64,000 nt of DNA from positions 233,531 through 297,530 of the forward strand of contig NZ_LMPD01000002.1 in the NCBI RefSeq assembly GCF_001424305.1, in the 5' to 3' direction. Shown here piece after piece: positions 18,050 to 27,264 of the stretch. The position numbers and the translations under genes were made by a program. Numbering within the stretch: the first letter of the stretch is position 1; each line of letters begins with the position of its first letter. The stretch is from Pedobacter sp. Leaf176. GTDB lineage: Bacteria; Bacteroidota; Bacteroidia; Sphingobacteriales; Sphingobacteriaceae. The notes under the pieces were generated by a model. It did no database searches, was not told where the DNA came from, and saw nothing but the letters and a program-made list of their open reading frames with translations.

Positions 18050-18643
18050 ATGAAAAAGATATTCTTAGGTGTAGCCCTTTCCGCAATCATAACTCTTCAG
18101 GCTTGTCAGGAAGCAGATAAAAAATCTTCTACCACAAAAGACAGCGTCTCAGGTGATACGACTATGGTTAACGGTGTTCATGTTGCGGGATCAGAAAGTA
18201 CTGAAACTGCATTAGATGATGATGGTGCTACGTTCTTAAAAAAAGCAGCTGTTGGTGGTATTATGGAAGTTGAAGCAGCAAAAATTGCCCTCACAAATGC
18301 AAATAGTGCTGAGGTAAAAAATTTCGCACAACAGATGCTTACCGACCATACAAAAGCAAACAAAGAACTAAAAGATTTAGCTGCAAAAAAGAAAATAATT
18401 ACGCCCGATGCTTTGCCTGCTGATGAACAAATTCACATGGACGCCATGAAAAAGATGAATGGAAATGAATTTGACAAACATTATGTCGCCATGATGGTTA
18501 CCGATCATGAAAAAACGGTTAAACTTTTTGAACAAGGTAAGCAAAATAAAGATGCATCTTTAAAAACCTGGGCTACAAATACTTTAGCTGTAATCGAAGG
18601 CCATACAGAAAAAGCAAAGCAACTCGCTTTAAAGGTCAAATAA
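18050..18643 (+). CDS. DUF4142 lipoprotein
   Basis: A 197-residue lipoprotein: signal MKKIFLGVALSAIITLQAC with the lipobox Cys at residue 19, then a Ser/Thr/Asp-rich linker and a four-helix-bundle DUF4142 domain (about 60-197). Visible markers are AKIALTNANSAEVKNFAQQML and DHTKANKEL, repeated in outline later as DHEKTVKLFEQG. The domain is ferritin-like in fold but its biochemical role is unknown. It stands alone with its own terminator. Confidence 0.88.
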   Translation: MKKIFLGVALSAIITLQACQEADKKSSTTKDSVSGDTTMVNGVHVAGSESTETALDDDGATFLKKAAVGGIMEVEAAKIALTNANSAEVKNFAQQMLTDHTKANKELKDLAAKKKIITPDALPADEQIHMDAMKKMNGNEFDKHYVAMMVTDHEKTVKLFEQGKQNKDASLKTWATNTLAVIEGHTEKAKQLALKVK

Positions 18644-18664
18644 TAAATAATTTAAAAGTTAAGT

Positions 18665-18700
18665 AAAGCAGAATTCATTAAAACGGATTCTGCTTTTTGT
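18665..18700 (+). terminator. Rho-independent terminator after the DUF4142 gene
   Basis: Arms AAAGCAGAAT (18665-18674) and ATTCTGCTTT (18687-18696) form a hairpin followed by a short T-run. Confidence 0.8.
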
Positions 18701-18809
18701 TTACTCAACAAATCAAAATCAATTGTTCCGGGAAAATCATTTTCGGTTAAGTTTTTATAATTAAGAAAATTAAACCTATATTTTGCCGTTAATTAACAAA
18801 AAAACACAA

Positions 18810-20402
18810 ATGAATAAGCGTAAAATTTTTAATATACTGCTGAGTTGCGCAGTTATAATTTTGTCACCGTTTCTTGCTGTTGCTCAAAAAGCGAACTGGC
18901 AAAATCTGGATTTGAAGACCGATTCTGTGTTCGGAATCAGCACTGAAAAGGCCTACAAGGAACTCCTTAAGGGTAAAAAATCTACAAAAGTAATTGTTGC
19001 TGTTAATGATGGTGGCGTCGACGATAAACATGAGGATTTAAAACGGGTAATGTGGGTTAACACGAAAGAAATTGCCGGCAATGGTAAGGATGATGATAAA
19101 AACGGATACGTGGATGATATCCATGGATGGAATTTCATCGGAGGTCCTAAAGGTTCTGTTGATCATGAGACCCTAGAATTAACTCGCTTGGTTCGTCGTG
19201 ATATGGCGAGATTTGCAACTACGACTGATGCAAATGTTGCAGAGAAAGATAAGAAGGACTACGAAGCATTTAAAGTGATGCGTTCTGATTTAGAAAAACA
19301 ACTTGGTGAAGCTAATGCAAATTTAGCAGGCTTAACGGGTTTCAAAAATGCGATGGATGCTGTTGTAAAAAAAATAGGAAAGGCAAATCCAACCGCTGAG
19401 GATTTTGCAAAATTTAAACCTGGATCTAATGCGGATGCCCGTATTCAGGAAGTTTTATCAGAAGAGCTAAAAAAAGGCAGCTTTACTGATTTCTATGCCG
19501 ACCAGATTACCGAAGGCTTAAAATATTATTCAGAAAAAGCCAATTACAATTTAAATCTCGATTATAACCCGCGCGATGTTGTTGGCGACGACCCGAATAA
19601 TGACAACGAGAAATATTACGGAAACAATGATGTGAAAGGTCCGGATGCGATGCATGGTTCACATGTGGCTGGCATTATAGGCGCCGACAGAACAAACAAA
19701 CTTGGCATCAAAGGTGTGGCAGATAACGTTCTAATCATGGGCGTTCGTTGTACACCTAATGGAGATGAACGCGATAAAGATGTTGCAAATTCCATTCGTT
19801 ATGCGGTTGATAACGGCGCAAAAGTAATAAACATGAGCTTTGGAAAAGCATACAGCTGGAATAAAGCTGTCGTAAATGAAGCCATGAAATATGCTGCGTC
19901 GAAGGATGTATTAATTGTTCAGGCGGCAGGTAATGAAAATAAGGATATTGATACCGAAAATAACTTTCCCAACCATAAAGATTTAGATGAAAAAACGATT
20001 GCATCGTGGATTACGGTTGGCGCTTCAGGTCCTAATGATAATGAAACCCTTAAAGCAAGTTTTTCAAACTTTGGCAAAACCCAGGTCGATGTGTTTGCGC
20101 CAGGAGTTAAGATATACTCAACCGTTCCGGATTCTAAATATAAAGACTTAGATGGTACAAGCATGGCTTCACCCGTGGTTGCAGGTTTGGCTGGCCTCAT
20201 CCGTTCTTATTACCCAAAATTAACCGCAGCACAGGTTAAAGAAATTATTGTGAAATCAGTAATTAAAGTTAACCACAATGTAGACTATTCTAAAGGTGAA
20301 GGTCCTGATGCGCCAAAAGTTTCTGTTCCTTTTGCTGATTTGTCGATTAGTGGCGGAGTAGTTAACGCTTATAATGCGTTAAAATTGGCTGCCACGTACT
20401 AA
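18810..20402 (+). CDS. Secreted S8 (subtilisin-like) serine protease
   Basis: A 530-residue exported protease with signal peptide ending FLAVAQ (about residue 26). The catalytic triad is Asp67 (AVNDGGVDDKHED), His282 (MHGSHVAGII) and Ser451 (DGTSMASPVVAG), with oxyanion Asn375 in QAAGNE. About 210 residues separate Asp and His, far more than in subtilisin (about 30). This Lys/Glu-rich insert between 110 and 270 is typical of a Bacteroidota S8 subgroup. ATG 18810 gives an intact signal peptide; a TTG at 18783 is rejected. No propeptide or type IX sorting domain is evident; the protein stops soon after the catalytic domain. Confidence 0.93.
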   Translation: MNKRKIFNILLSCAVIILSPFLAVAQKANWQNLDLKTDSVFGISTEKAYKELLKGKKSTKVIVAVNDGGVDDKHEDLKRVMWVNTKEIAGNGKDDDKNGYVDDIHGWNFIGGPKGSVDHETLELTRLVRRDMARFATTTDANVAEKDKKDYEAFKVMRSDLEKQLGEANANLAGLTGFKNAMDAVVKKIGKANPTAEDFAKFKPGSNADARIQEVLSEELKKGSFTDFYADQITEGLKYYSEKANYNLNLDYNPRDVVGDDPNNDNEKYYGNNDVKGPDAMHGSHVAGIIGADRTNKLGIKGVADNVLIMGVRCTPNGDERDKDVANSIRYAVDNGAKVINMSFGKAYSWNKAVVNEAMKYAASKDVLIVQAAGNENKDIDTENNFPNHKDLDEKTIASWITVGASGPNDNETLKASFSNFGKTQVDVFAPGVKIYSTVPDSKYKDLDGTSMASPVVAGLAGLIRSYYPKLTAAQVKEIIVKSVIKVNHNVDYSKGEGPDAPKVSVPFADLSISGGVVNAYNALKLAATY

Positions 20403-20428
20403 AGAAATTCGAAGAATACAGTTAGCCC

Positions 20429-20469
20429 AAATATTAAAGGCGAACCAAATTGGTTCGCCTTTAATATTT
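20429..20469. terminator. Bidirectional terminator between the S8 protease and oxidoreductase operons
   Basis: A perfect 19-bp inverted repeat (20429-20447 and 20451-20469) with a 3-nt loop separates two convergent genes. The arm ends are A/T-rich, so it can work in both directions. Confidence 0.9.
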
Positions 20470-20484
20470 CGCAATTTCAGCATG

Positions 20485-22614
20485 TTAAACGCTTGCCAGA
20501 ATTTTGTCGGGTGTAATTGGTAAGGTCCTGATTCTTTTTCCTGTGGCATTAAAAACAGCATTGGCCACGGCGGCAGAGAAACCAATTAAGGCAATCTCAC
20601 CCATACCTTTTGCGCCCATCGGATTAATATGCGGATCAGGTTTGTCGATAAAATGAACCTCGATTTCAGGCACATCTGCATTTACAGGAACATGGTAATC
20701 TGCAAAATTATTATTAATGTACCTTCCATAACGGTGGTCTAAGATAGCCTCTTCTGTTAAAGCCATTCCGATGCCACCAACGGCACCGCCAACCATTTGG
20801 CTTCTGGCAGTTTTAGGACTGACAATTTTCCCTGAGTCGCCAACTGATACGATTTTATCAACCTTCACTACCCCGGTTAAACTGTTTACCTTTACTTTGA
20901 CAAAGTGAATGGAAAAAGAATACATCGAATATTCTTCACGTTCCTTACCGGCCTGGCTTTGTTTCGTAATTTCAATAGATGGTAAATTGTTTTTCTTTAA
21001 TACATCTACAAAATTTGAAGTTGCATCCATATTCGAATTAGCAGCTAATTCTGAAATTGTAGATTTCAAGCTTGAACAAACATCATTCACAGCCGATCCA
21101 ACGGTAGAAAGAGTAGCCGAACCTCCCTGACTTGGCGCAGGAGGTAATGAAGAATCGCCTAATTCAAATTTGATTTTATCTACAGGAATGCCTAATAGTT
21201 TACTTGCAATTAAAGTCATTCCGGTTCCCGTTCCAGGGCCTATATCGCTGGTTGCGCTTTGTAAAACCAATGTTCCATCGGCTTTCAAAATCCCTTTTAC
21301 ACTGGCTCTGCCCCTGTTCGCATTGAAAACACCAATACTCACCCCATAACCCATCTTCCATTGTCCGTCAACTAAACTTCCTGGTTTATTTCTACGTTCT
21401 TTCCAACCAATTTTCTGAGCACCAATCCGGTAAGCTTCTTTAATATTTTTGTCTGAAAATGGCTTGTTTCGCTGTTGGTCCTTCTCCGGGTCATTTTTAA
21501 TCCTGAATTCAATTGGGTCCATATCTAACGCGTGGGCCATTTCATCAATAGCGCTTTCCAATGCAAAAGCACCAGTTGCCTCACCTGGTCCGCGCATCCA
21601 GATGGGTACGCTTAAATCCACTGGAACGACCGTGTATTGGGTATTTACGTTATCGCACTGATACATGAACTTCGCCATATTTACAACACCTTCTGTGAAG
21701 TTTTCATAAACGGAGGTTTCACCAAAAGCTCTATGTGTTATTCCTGTTAAAATTCCGTCTCTATTGGCACCCAAACCAATAGTTTGTACAGCCGCGGGAC
21801 GATTGCCGACCATCGTAAACATCTGCATACGCGTGATCACTACTTTCACCGGTTTACCGATATGCCTGGATGCCATAACAGTAGCAATTTCCAAAGGCCA
21901 GGTTCTTAAGGCCATACCAAAACCACCACCAACAAACTCAGAATTTACCTGAATATTCTCAATTGGAATTTTAAAAACATTAGCAATGGTACCTTGCGTC
22001 GCTTTTACACCTTGCGTTTTCGCGTAAACGGTTACCTGATTATTCGGTCGCCAATCCGCAATTATACCGTGCAATTCCATTGGGTTATGCGTTTCGATTG
22101 GAAGGTGGTATTTTGCCTCAATTTGAACTTCAGCAGTTTTATAGGCGTTTTCTATGCCTCTCTTATAATCTGGCTGGCCTTGAAGTTTTTTAGCTTTTGC
22201 ATCAATGACAGCCTTCTCAAAATTGGTATTAAAATCTTCTTTTGCATAAGTAGCCTTAACTAATGATGCAGCATATGTTGCCCGTTCGAAAGTATTTGCA
22301 ACTACGATCGCTATCGGCTGTCCGTTAAAAAAGATTTTATCTGTATAAAAAATCTTCATTGCAGGCCCGCCCTCTTGTTCGTACGCGGGAGCTGCTGGTT
22401 TGTTTAAATGCGATAACACAGAAATCACGCCGGGTGCTTTTTCAGCAGCTTTCGTATCGAGCGAAATTATTTTACCTTTAGTAATGGTACTGGTTACTAA
22501 AACGCCGTAAGCTAATCCGGGCAATTCATATTCCGCGAAGTATTTAGCTTTCCCTGTAACCTTGAAAATGCCATCTACACGGTCATTTTCATCTTTTAAA
22601 AGTCGTCTCTCCAT
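20485..22614 (-). CDS. Molybdenum aldehyde oxidoreductase, large molybdopterin-binding subunit (PaoC-like)
   Basis: Large subunit (709 residues) of a xanthine-dehydrogenase-family enzyme that oxidises aldehydes or N-heterocycles at a molybdenum cofactor. Family motifs include GKAKYFAEYELPG at the N-terminus, EFVGGGFGMALR (Mo-site loop), WMRGPGEATGAFA, and the catalytic Glu in KGMGEIALIGFSAA near the C-terminus. It has no signal peptide of its own and would be carried out with the Tat-tagged small subunit. It is last in a tight operon, with its ATG 2 bp after the flavin-subunit stop. Substrate is unknown. Confidence 0.92.
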   Translation of the reverse strand: MERRLLKDENDRVDGIFKVTGKAKYFAEYELPGLAYGVLVTSTITKGKIISLDTKAAEKAPGVISVLSHLNKPAAPAYEQEGGPAMKIFYTDKIFFNGQPIAIVVANTFERATYAASLVKATYAKEDFNTNFEKAVIDAKAKKLQGQPDYKRGIENAYKTAEVQIEAKYHLPIETHNPMELHGIIADWRPNNQVTVYAKTQGVKATQGTIANVFKIPIENIQVNSEFVGGGFGMALRTWPLEIATVMASRHIGKPVKVVITRMQMFTMVGNRPAAVQTIGLGANRDGILTGITHRAFGETSVYENFTEGVVNMAKFMYQCDNVNTQYTVVPVDLSVPIWMRGPGEATGAFALESAIDEMAHALDMDPIEFRIKNDPEKDQQRNKPFSDKNIKEAYRIGAQKIGWKERRNKPGSLVDGQWKMGYGVSIGVFNANRGRASVKGILKADGTLVLQSATSDIGPGTGTGMTLIASKLLGIPVDKIKFELGDSSLPPAPSQGGSATLSTVGSAVNDVCSSLKSTISELAANSNMDATSNFVDVLKKNNLPSIEITKQSQAGKEREEYSMYSFSIHFVKVKVNSLTGVVKVDKIVSVGDSGKIVSPKTARSQMVGGAVGGIGMALTEEAILDHRYGRYINNNFADYHVPVNADVPEIEVHFIDKPDPHINPMGAKGMGEIALIGFSAAVANAVFNATGKRIRTLPITPDKILASV

Positions 22615-22616
22615 GG

Positions 22617-23600
22617 TTAAGCTTTAGATTTTGCTATGGTTAATGCTTCAATAATTGAATTGGGAGCCATTTGGAGCTTGAAATCATTTTCTCCGAATCC
22701 TTTGGCATCAGTCATTGCCAGTTTTGAAGCTTGTTCAAAGTTTTCAGTTGTTGCCTCTTTCCCCTTCAAAAAGTTTTCTGAAGCCGTTAAGCGCCAGGGT
22801 TTATGTGCAACGCCACCCATCGCCAGGCGAACGTCAGTTATTTTGTTATCCGAAATTTCCAATGCAGCAGCTACAGAAACTAACGCAAAAGCGTAAGATG
22901 CCCGATCTCTAACCTTTAAATAATGAGAATTTTTAATAAGATTATTTGTCGGGATTTCCAAACGAACTATCATTTCATCAGCTTTCAAATTATTGTCTAA
23001 CTGAGGCGTATCTCCTGCCAGGCGATGAAAATCTTTAAATAACATTTTGCGTTCACCCTTGGCGTTTGCAAGCACGACAACACTATCCAAAGCCGTTAAC
23101 GCAACACACATATCGCTCGGATGAACAGCTATACATTTGTCTGATGTACCTAAAATAGCATGCATTCTATTGAAACCGCCGATTGCACCACAGCCCGAAC
23201 CAGGCTGACGTTTGTTGCAAGGCATTTCGGTATCGTAGAAATAGCCGCAACGTGTTCTTTGCATCATATTACCACCAACTGTAGCCACGTTCCTTAATTG
23301 AGCAGATGCACCAGCATTTAAAGCCATTGCAAGTAGAGGGAGTTTTTCTCGTATCAATGTATTTTCTGCAACAGCTGTATTTGAGGCCAAAGCACCAATA
23401 ATAATTTTATTACCAATAAGTTCAATCTGTTTTAAAGGAACATGGTTAATATCTATTAATTTTTCTGGTGTGGTAACCCCTCTCTTCATTAAATCGACCA
23501 GGTTTGTGCCCCCCGCCAGAAACTTAGAATTCTTATCCTTTGCCAATAAAGATAATGCCGTTTTTACCGAAGTGGTTCTTAAATATTGAAAGTTTATCAT
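22617..23600 (-). CDS. Molybdenum aldehyde oxidoreductase, FAD-binding subunit (PaoB-like)
   Basis: A 327-residue flavoprotein of the CO-dehydrogenase medium-subunit family. FAD contacts are AGGTNLVDLMKRG (about 31-43) and ATVGGNMMQRTRC. A Cys-rich insertion (RTRCGYF, PCNKRQPGSGCG, then DKC about 25 residues later) matches the extra loop that binds a [4Fe-4S] cluster in PaoB and 4-hydroxybenzoyl-CoA reductase beta subunits. It passes electrons between the small-subunit clusters and FAD. The start overlaps the stop of the upstream small-subunit gene by 4 bp (ATGA), indicating translational coupling. Confidence 0.92.
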   Translation of the reverse strand: MINFQYLRTTSVKTALSLLAKDKNSKFLAGGTNLVDLMKRGVTTPEKLIDINHVPLKQIELIGNKIIIGALASNTAVAENTLIREKLPLLAMALNAGASAQLRNVATVGGNMMQRTRCGYFYDTEMPCNKRQPGSGCGAIGGFNRMHAILGTSDKCIAVHPSDMCVALTALDSVVVLANAKGERKMLFKDFHRLAGDTPQLDNNLKADEMIVRLEIPTNNLIKNSHYLKVRDRASYAFALVSVAAALEISDNKITDVRLAMGGVAHKPWRLTASENFLKGKEATTENFEQASKLAMTDAKGFGENDFKLQMAPNSIIEALTIAKSKA

Positions 23601-24220
23601 GCCTTTTTTCCCCCTTTCGAAACCTCAACAATTGCGTCAACTATATTTGGATACGCACCACAACGACAAATATTTCCACTCATATATTCACTGATCTCTG
23701 CTCTCGAACTTGTATGCCCCTCATTTACACAAGCGACAGCAGACATGATTTGTCCCGGGGTACAATAACCGCACTGAAACCCATCATGTTTAATAAATGC
23801 AGCCTGCATAGGATGTAATTCTGTTCCAGTTGCCAAGCCTTCAATTGTAGTAATTTTCTTTCCCTCATTCATTACCGCGAGGCTTAAACAAGAATTTACA
23901 CGCTCCCCGTCTACATGAACGGTACAAGCACCACACTGACCATGGTCACAACCTTTTTTAGTTCCCGTTAAATGAAGTTCTTCACGCAGATAATCCAAAA
24001 GCGTTACCCTCGGCTCAATAGATGTTGTATAAGCTTTATTATTTACGGTAAGATTAAGCGGAATTTTTTCGAAAAGTTCGGCAAAACGCTCATCAGCCTG
24101 GTTTTCTGCAGCTTTGACAGCCACTGATGGTGTTAAGGCGATGGCGGTAATCAGGGAGCTTTTCTTGAGAAAATCCCTTCTTGAATCGCCCAGATTTGGT
24201 TCCTTATCAGATGATTGCAT
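23597..24220 (-). CDS. Molybdenum aldehyde oxidoreductase, Tat-exported [2Fe-2S] subunit (PaoA-like)
   Basis: A 207-residue iron-sulphur subunit. The N-terminus has a twin-arginine signal (SRRDFLKKSS followed by a hydrophobic segment ending about residue 35). A plant-ferredoxin-type [2Fe-2S] domain follows (CDHGQCGACTVHVDGERVNSC), then a helical [2Fe-2S] domain (CGYCTPGQ ... CRCGAYPNI). Both cysteine sets are complete. The Tat signal places the assembled complex in the periplasm, as for E. coli PaoABC, where it detoxifies aromatic aldehydes. It is the first gene of the operon. Confidence 0.93.
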   Translation of the reverse strand: MQSSDKEPNLGDSRRDFLKKSSLITAIALTPSVAVKAAENQADERFAELFEKIPLNLTVNNKAYTTSIEPRVTLLDYLREELHLTGTKKGCDHGQCGACTVHVDGERVNSCLSLAVMNEGKKITTIEGLATGTELHPMQAAFIKHDGFQCGYCTPGQIMSAVACVNEGHTSSRAEISEYMSGNICRCGAYPNIVDAIVEVSKGGKKA

Positions 24221-24505
24221 AGAATATGTTTTGAATTGTTGTTGCTCTTAAAGTTCGTCAATCTAAATCGTAAATTACCTTAATTAAGAAATTTAGAATT
24301 ATTCTATCCAGTAAAATTTGTGTAACCAATTCCCATGCAGAAAGTGTAAGCAATCTAAGCCGGAATTCAACAGAGGTTGAGAAATTTACCGTCAGAAGAG
24401 CAGATTCAAAGGTTTTAAAGTTGACCTGCATTCCTGTGATTAAAGAAGAATCTCTTTATAACAAAATAATTTCGTAAATGTTAACTCAATTTCTATTTTT
24501 ATCAA

Positions 24506-25156
24506 ATGGAAGATGTTAAACCGCTACCCGATTTATCTGCAGAAGAACAACGCGTTTTAGGTTCGTTAATGGAGAAAAGTAGAACCACGCCTGATTATTA
24601 CCCTATGACTTTAAACAGTTTAACCGCAGCGTGTAATCAAAAAAGTGCTAGAAATCCGGTAGTCAATTATGATGAAGAAACCGTTATACTCACTTTAAAT
24701 TCCTTAAAAATTAAGGGCTTGATATCCACTGCAACAGGCGGTTCAAGCAGAGTGATTAAATACAAGCATAATCTAGGTATTGTTTATCCCCTGGTACCAT
24801 CAGAACTCTCTATCCTTTGCCTTTTACTCTTACGTGGACCATTAACTCCTGGGGAAATTAATAGTAATTCTGGCCGACTTTATGAATTTGAAAGCATTGA
24901 GGAAATCTTGGAGCAATTACGAAAACTGTCTGATGAGGAACCTGCTTTTGTACAACTTTTGCCAAAAAAACCTGGTCAAAAGGAAGCAAGATTTATTCAT
25001 TTGCTCGGTGAACAACCGGAGGATGAAGAACAACAACCACAAACAGCACAGTCAATAATTTCCCATTCGAATGAGGAATTAGAAAATCGTATCACCAAAT
25101 TAGAACAAGAGGTTGAGGAATTAAAAGAGCTGGTTAGCCTTTTAATGGACAAGTAA
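24506..25156 (+). CDS. YceH-family (DUF480) protein
   Basis: A 216-residue cytoplasmic protein. The DUF480 winged-helix tandem is recognisable by LSAEEQRVLGSLMEKSRTTPD followed by YPMTLNSLTAACNQKSARNPV. The C-terminal 35 residues form a coiled coil (ELENRITKLEQEVEELKELV), the usual tail of YceH. Function is unknown. The gene starts at the ATG at 24506, has no close neighbour on its strand and is divergent from the aldehyde oxidoreductase operon. Confidence 0.92.
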   Translation: MEDVKPLPDLSAEEQRVLGSLMEKSRTTPDYYPMTLNSLTAACNQKSARNPVVNYDEETVILTLNSLKIKGLISTATGGSSRVIKYKHNLGIVYPLVPSELSILCLLLLRGPLTPGEINSNSGRLYEFESIEEILEQLRKLSDEEPAFVQLLPKKPGQKEARFIHLLGEQPEDEEQQPQTAQSIISHSNEELENRITKLEQEVEELKELVSLLMDK

Positions 25157-25259
25157 CGCTATAACCCTTAAGTTCACATTTGGACATCCAATAAAAATAC
25201 ATTTGAGCGGCATCCGAATTGACCTTAAAGGCATTAACATGAAATGAATTGCTGCCAAT

Positions 25260-25475
25260 TCAACTTCGACGGCGAATTATGCTGATCGCTTTCTCAAGTA
25301 TTTCATCGACACCTGCTTTTAGCCCATCTATGGTCGGCCTCACTTCATAGTCAATTTTGACACCAACGCCCTGGGAATTTGTTTTATCAGGGTAGAACAT
25401 CCCAATACCCGATATTGATGTGGTTACGCCACCAGGTAAAGGAATTTTAGATACACTCCCATCTGCCGTCTGCAT
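25260..25475 (-). pseudogene. C-terminal remnant of an S41-family peptidase
   Basis: The 71-codon frame reads TADGSVSKIPLPGG, then SISGIGMFYPDK, and ends in PTIDGLKAGVDEILEKAI. This is the C-terminal end of Bacteroidota S41 (tail-specific/TSPc-like) peptidases, which reads roughly 'TAGADGNVSxxxLPGGxxTxxSGIGVYYPDG ... PTIxGIxxGxDExLExAI'. The catalytic region is absent: an in-frame stop lies directly before the ATG at 25475 and nothing upstream looks like S41. It is therefore a decayed fragment, not a functional small gene. Confidence 0.72.
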
Positions 25476-25609
25476 TTATCCTGTTCACCTTACCTGGTTT
25501 AACTTTACGATAGTATCAGTATAAAAATTAAATACCTGTTAATCTTAGACTTAAAATCCAGGTGTAGCATTTAATCCTAATCGATCGTTTTCGAACTAAA
25601 ACTGATACG

Positions 25610-26101
25610 ATGAAATTAAAAATTATTATACCGGCATTGCTAATAGCACTTGCAGGCTGTAGTCAAAAAGTACGTACTATAAAAACAGAAGAATCCTCTA
25701 GTACTTCAAGAGATTCTTTATATGTTACCCTATCGAGCGTAAATATCATAAAGGCCGGACAAAAAGTTAATTTAAGATTTGTCATACATAATGAAAACTC
25801 AACTGGTAAATCTTTTTGCAAATGGCATACCCCGTTTGAGCCATTGATGAGCAAATATCTTGATATCAAAGATGAGCAAGGAAATGAAGCTGCATATACC
25901 GGACCAATGGCAAAGAGAATGATGCCGCCGCCGATAGACAGTTACCTAACGGTAAACCCAAAGGACACCCTCGTTGCTAATGTTGATCTTCGGAAAGCTT
26001 ACCAACTGGAAGCAGGAAAAAAATACACGGTTCATTATAACTCCAGCGCCATAAGTGGATTAAAAATCTCCAATAATGCAATTTTCACAATCCAAAATTA
26101 G
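25610..26101 (+). CDS. Lipoprotein with a deuterolysin-propeptide-like beta-sandwich domain
   Basis: A 163-residue lipoprotein: signal ending LIALAGC (Cys about 17), then a single beta-rich domain. The blocks NLRFVIHNENS, FCKWHTPFEPL, DEQGNEAAYTGPMAKR and TVNPKDTLVANVDLRKAYQL match in order the N-terminal region of M35-type (peptidyl-Lys/deuterolysin-like) metalloproteases, where 'KWGTPLE ... YTGPxxKR ... V.L..G......DLS.AYD' recurs. Here it stands alone without a protease domain. A protease-inhibitor or ligand-binding role is possible but unproven. The assignment is from memory of the family pattern. Confidence 0.6.
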   Translation: MKLKIIIPALLIALAGCSQKVRTIKTEESSSTSRDSLYVTLSSVNIIKAGQKVNLRFVIHNENSTGKSFCKWHTPFEPLMSKYLDIKDEQGNEAAYTGPMAKRMMPPPIDSYLTVNPKDTLVANVDLRKAYQLEAGKKYTVHYNSSAISGLKISNNAIFTIQN

Positions 26102-26460
26102 AATCAAAGTCAAAATAATAGATTTTCTGGATTAATGCAATAACTTATGATTGGTTATTGGCGGTAAAATCAGTAATAAATTACTTCAGCTATCGATTGG
26201 CCTTAAACGTGATTTATGATTGAAATTTCGAAGTTATTCCTGGTTTCAATCTCAGCAGAAAAAAGGCAAACTGAATGGTCAATCCCATGATTTTGGAAAG
26301 TTTGCGCTATCTACCATTATCTACATACTACAGCACCGATAGCTGTAAACTGGTCGCAGCGTATTTAAAAATAGCTTCACTCAGATAAACATGTGCCATT
26401 TATGATGTTCTATGGAAATAATATGAAAGTTTAGTTTAGCCATTGGATCCATTCCAAGAG
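26102..26460. other. Intergenic region, nothing recognised
   Basis: 359 bp between convergent genes (the beta-sandwich lipoprotein and scoB). No open frame of note, hairpin terminator or repeat stands out. With the S41 remnant at 25260-25475 nearby, it may contain decayed sequence. Confidence 0.5.
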
Positions 26461-27123
26461 CTAATCTAATTTCATTTCCGGCACTTCACCTTCTATAACC
26501 AACCTTCCTAAAGTAGATTGTCTGATATGGTCTATGCTAACACCAGGCGCACGTTCCAGTAATCTAAATCCACCCTCGGGCAATACATCAAGTACGGCGA
26601 GCTCGGTTACGATTTTTTTGATGCACTTTACACCTGTTAATGGTAAACTACATTTAGGCAATAATTTACTTTCCCCTGCCTTATTCACATGTTGCATTGC
26701 AACAATTATATTCTTCGCAGAGGCAACCAAATCCATCGCACCTCCCATTCCTTTTACCATTTTTCCGGGAATTTTCCAATTGGCAATATCTCCGTATTCA
26801 GAAACTTCCATCGCACCTAAAATAGTTAAGTCAACTTTCTGAGCCCTAATCATGCCAAAACTCATCGCGGAATCAAATATAGAGGAGCCCGGTAAAGTGG
26901 TTATGGTTTGCTTTCCGGCATTAATCAGATCGGCATCTTCTTCGCCTTCAAATGGGAAAGGCCCCATACCTAATAAACCATTTTCAGATTGTAATACGAT
27001 ATTAATGTTCTTCGGTATATAATTTGCAACGAGGGTTGGAATTCCAATACCCAGGTTTACATAATAACCATCTTTTATTTCTCTAGCAATACGTTGTGCG
27101 ATTTCTTCTTTTGTAAAAGCCAT
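26461..27123 (-). CDS. scoB: 3-oxoacid CoA-transferase subunit B
   Basis: Beta subunit (220 residues) of succinyl-CoA:3-ketoacid CoA-transferase, which activates acetoacetate and other 3-oxoacids with CoA from succinyl-CoA. The catalytic glutamate is Glu47 in VLQSENGLLGMGP. VNLGIGIPTLVANY and KMVKGMGGAMDLVA are further family motifs. Length is standard. It lies 141 bp after scoA on the same strand, a longer gap than usual but still likely one unit. Confidence 0.95.
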   Translation of the reverse strand: MAFTKEEIAQRIAREIKDGYYVNLGIGIPTLVANYIPKNINIVLQSENGLLGMGPFPFEGEEDADLINAGKQTITTLPGSSIFDSAMSFGMIRAQKVDLTILGAMEVSEYGDIANWKIPGKMVKGMGGAMDLVASAKNIIVAMQHVNKAGESKLLPKCSLPLTGVKCIKKIVTELAVLDVLPEGGFRLLERAPGVSIDHIRQSTLGRLVIEGEVPEMKLD

Positions 27124-27264
27124 TCTATAAACGAGCGGTTTTAAAATTGATTTGATAAATTGTTAATTGATTTATTTTTATATTCCGTGGTTAATGGTGA
27201 TGCGGCCAGAATTCTTTTTTCATAAGAACAAATAAACCATAAACAACAAACATGGAGTAATGAA

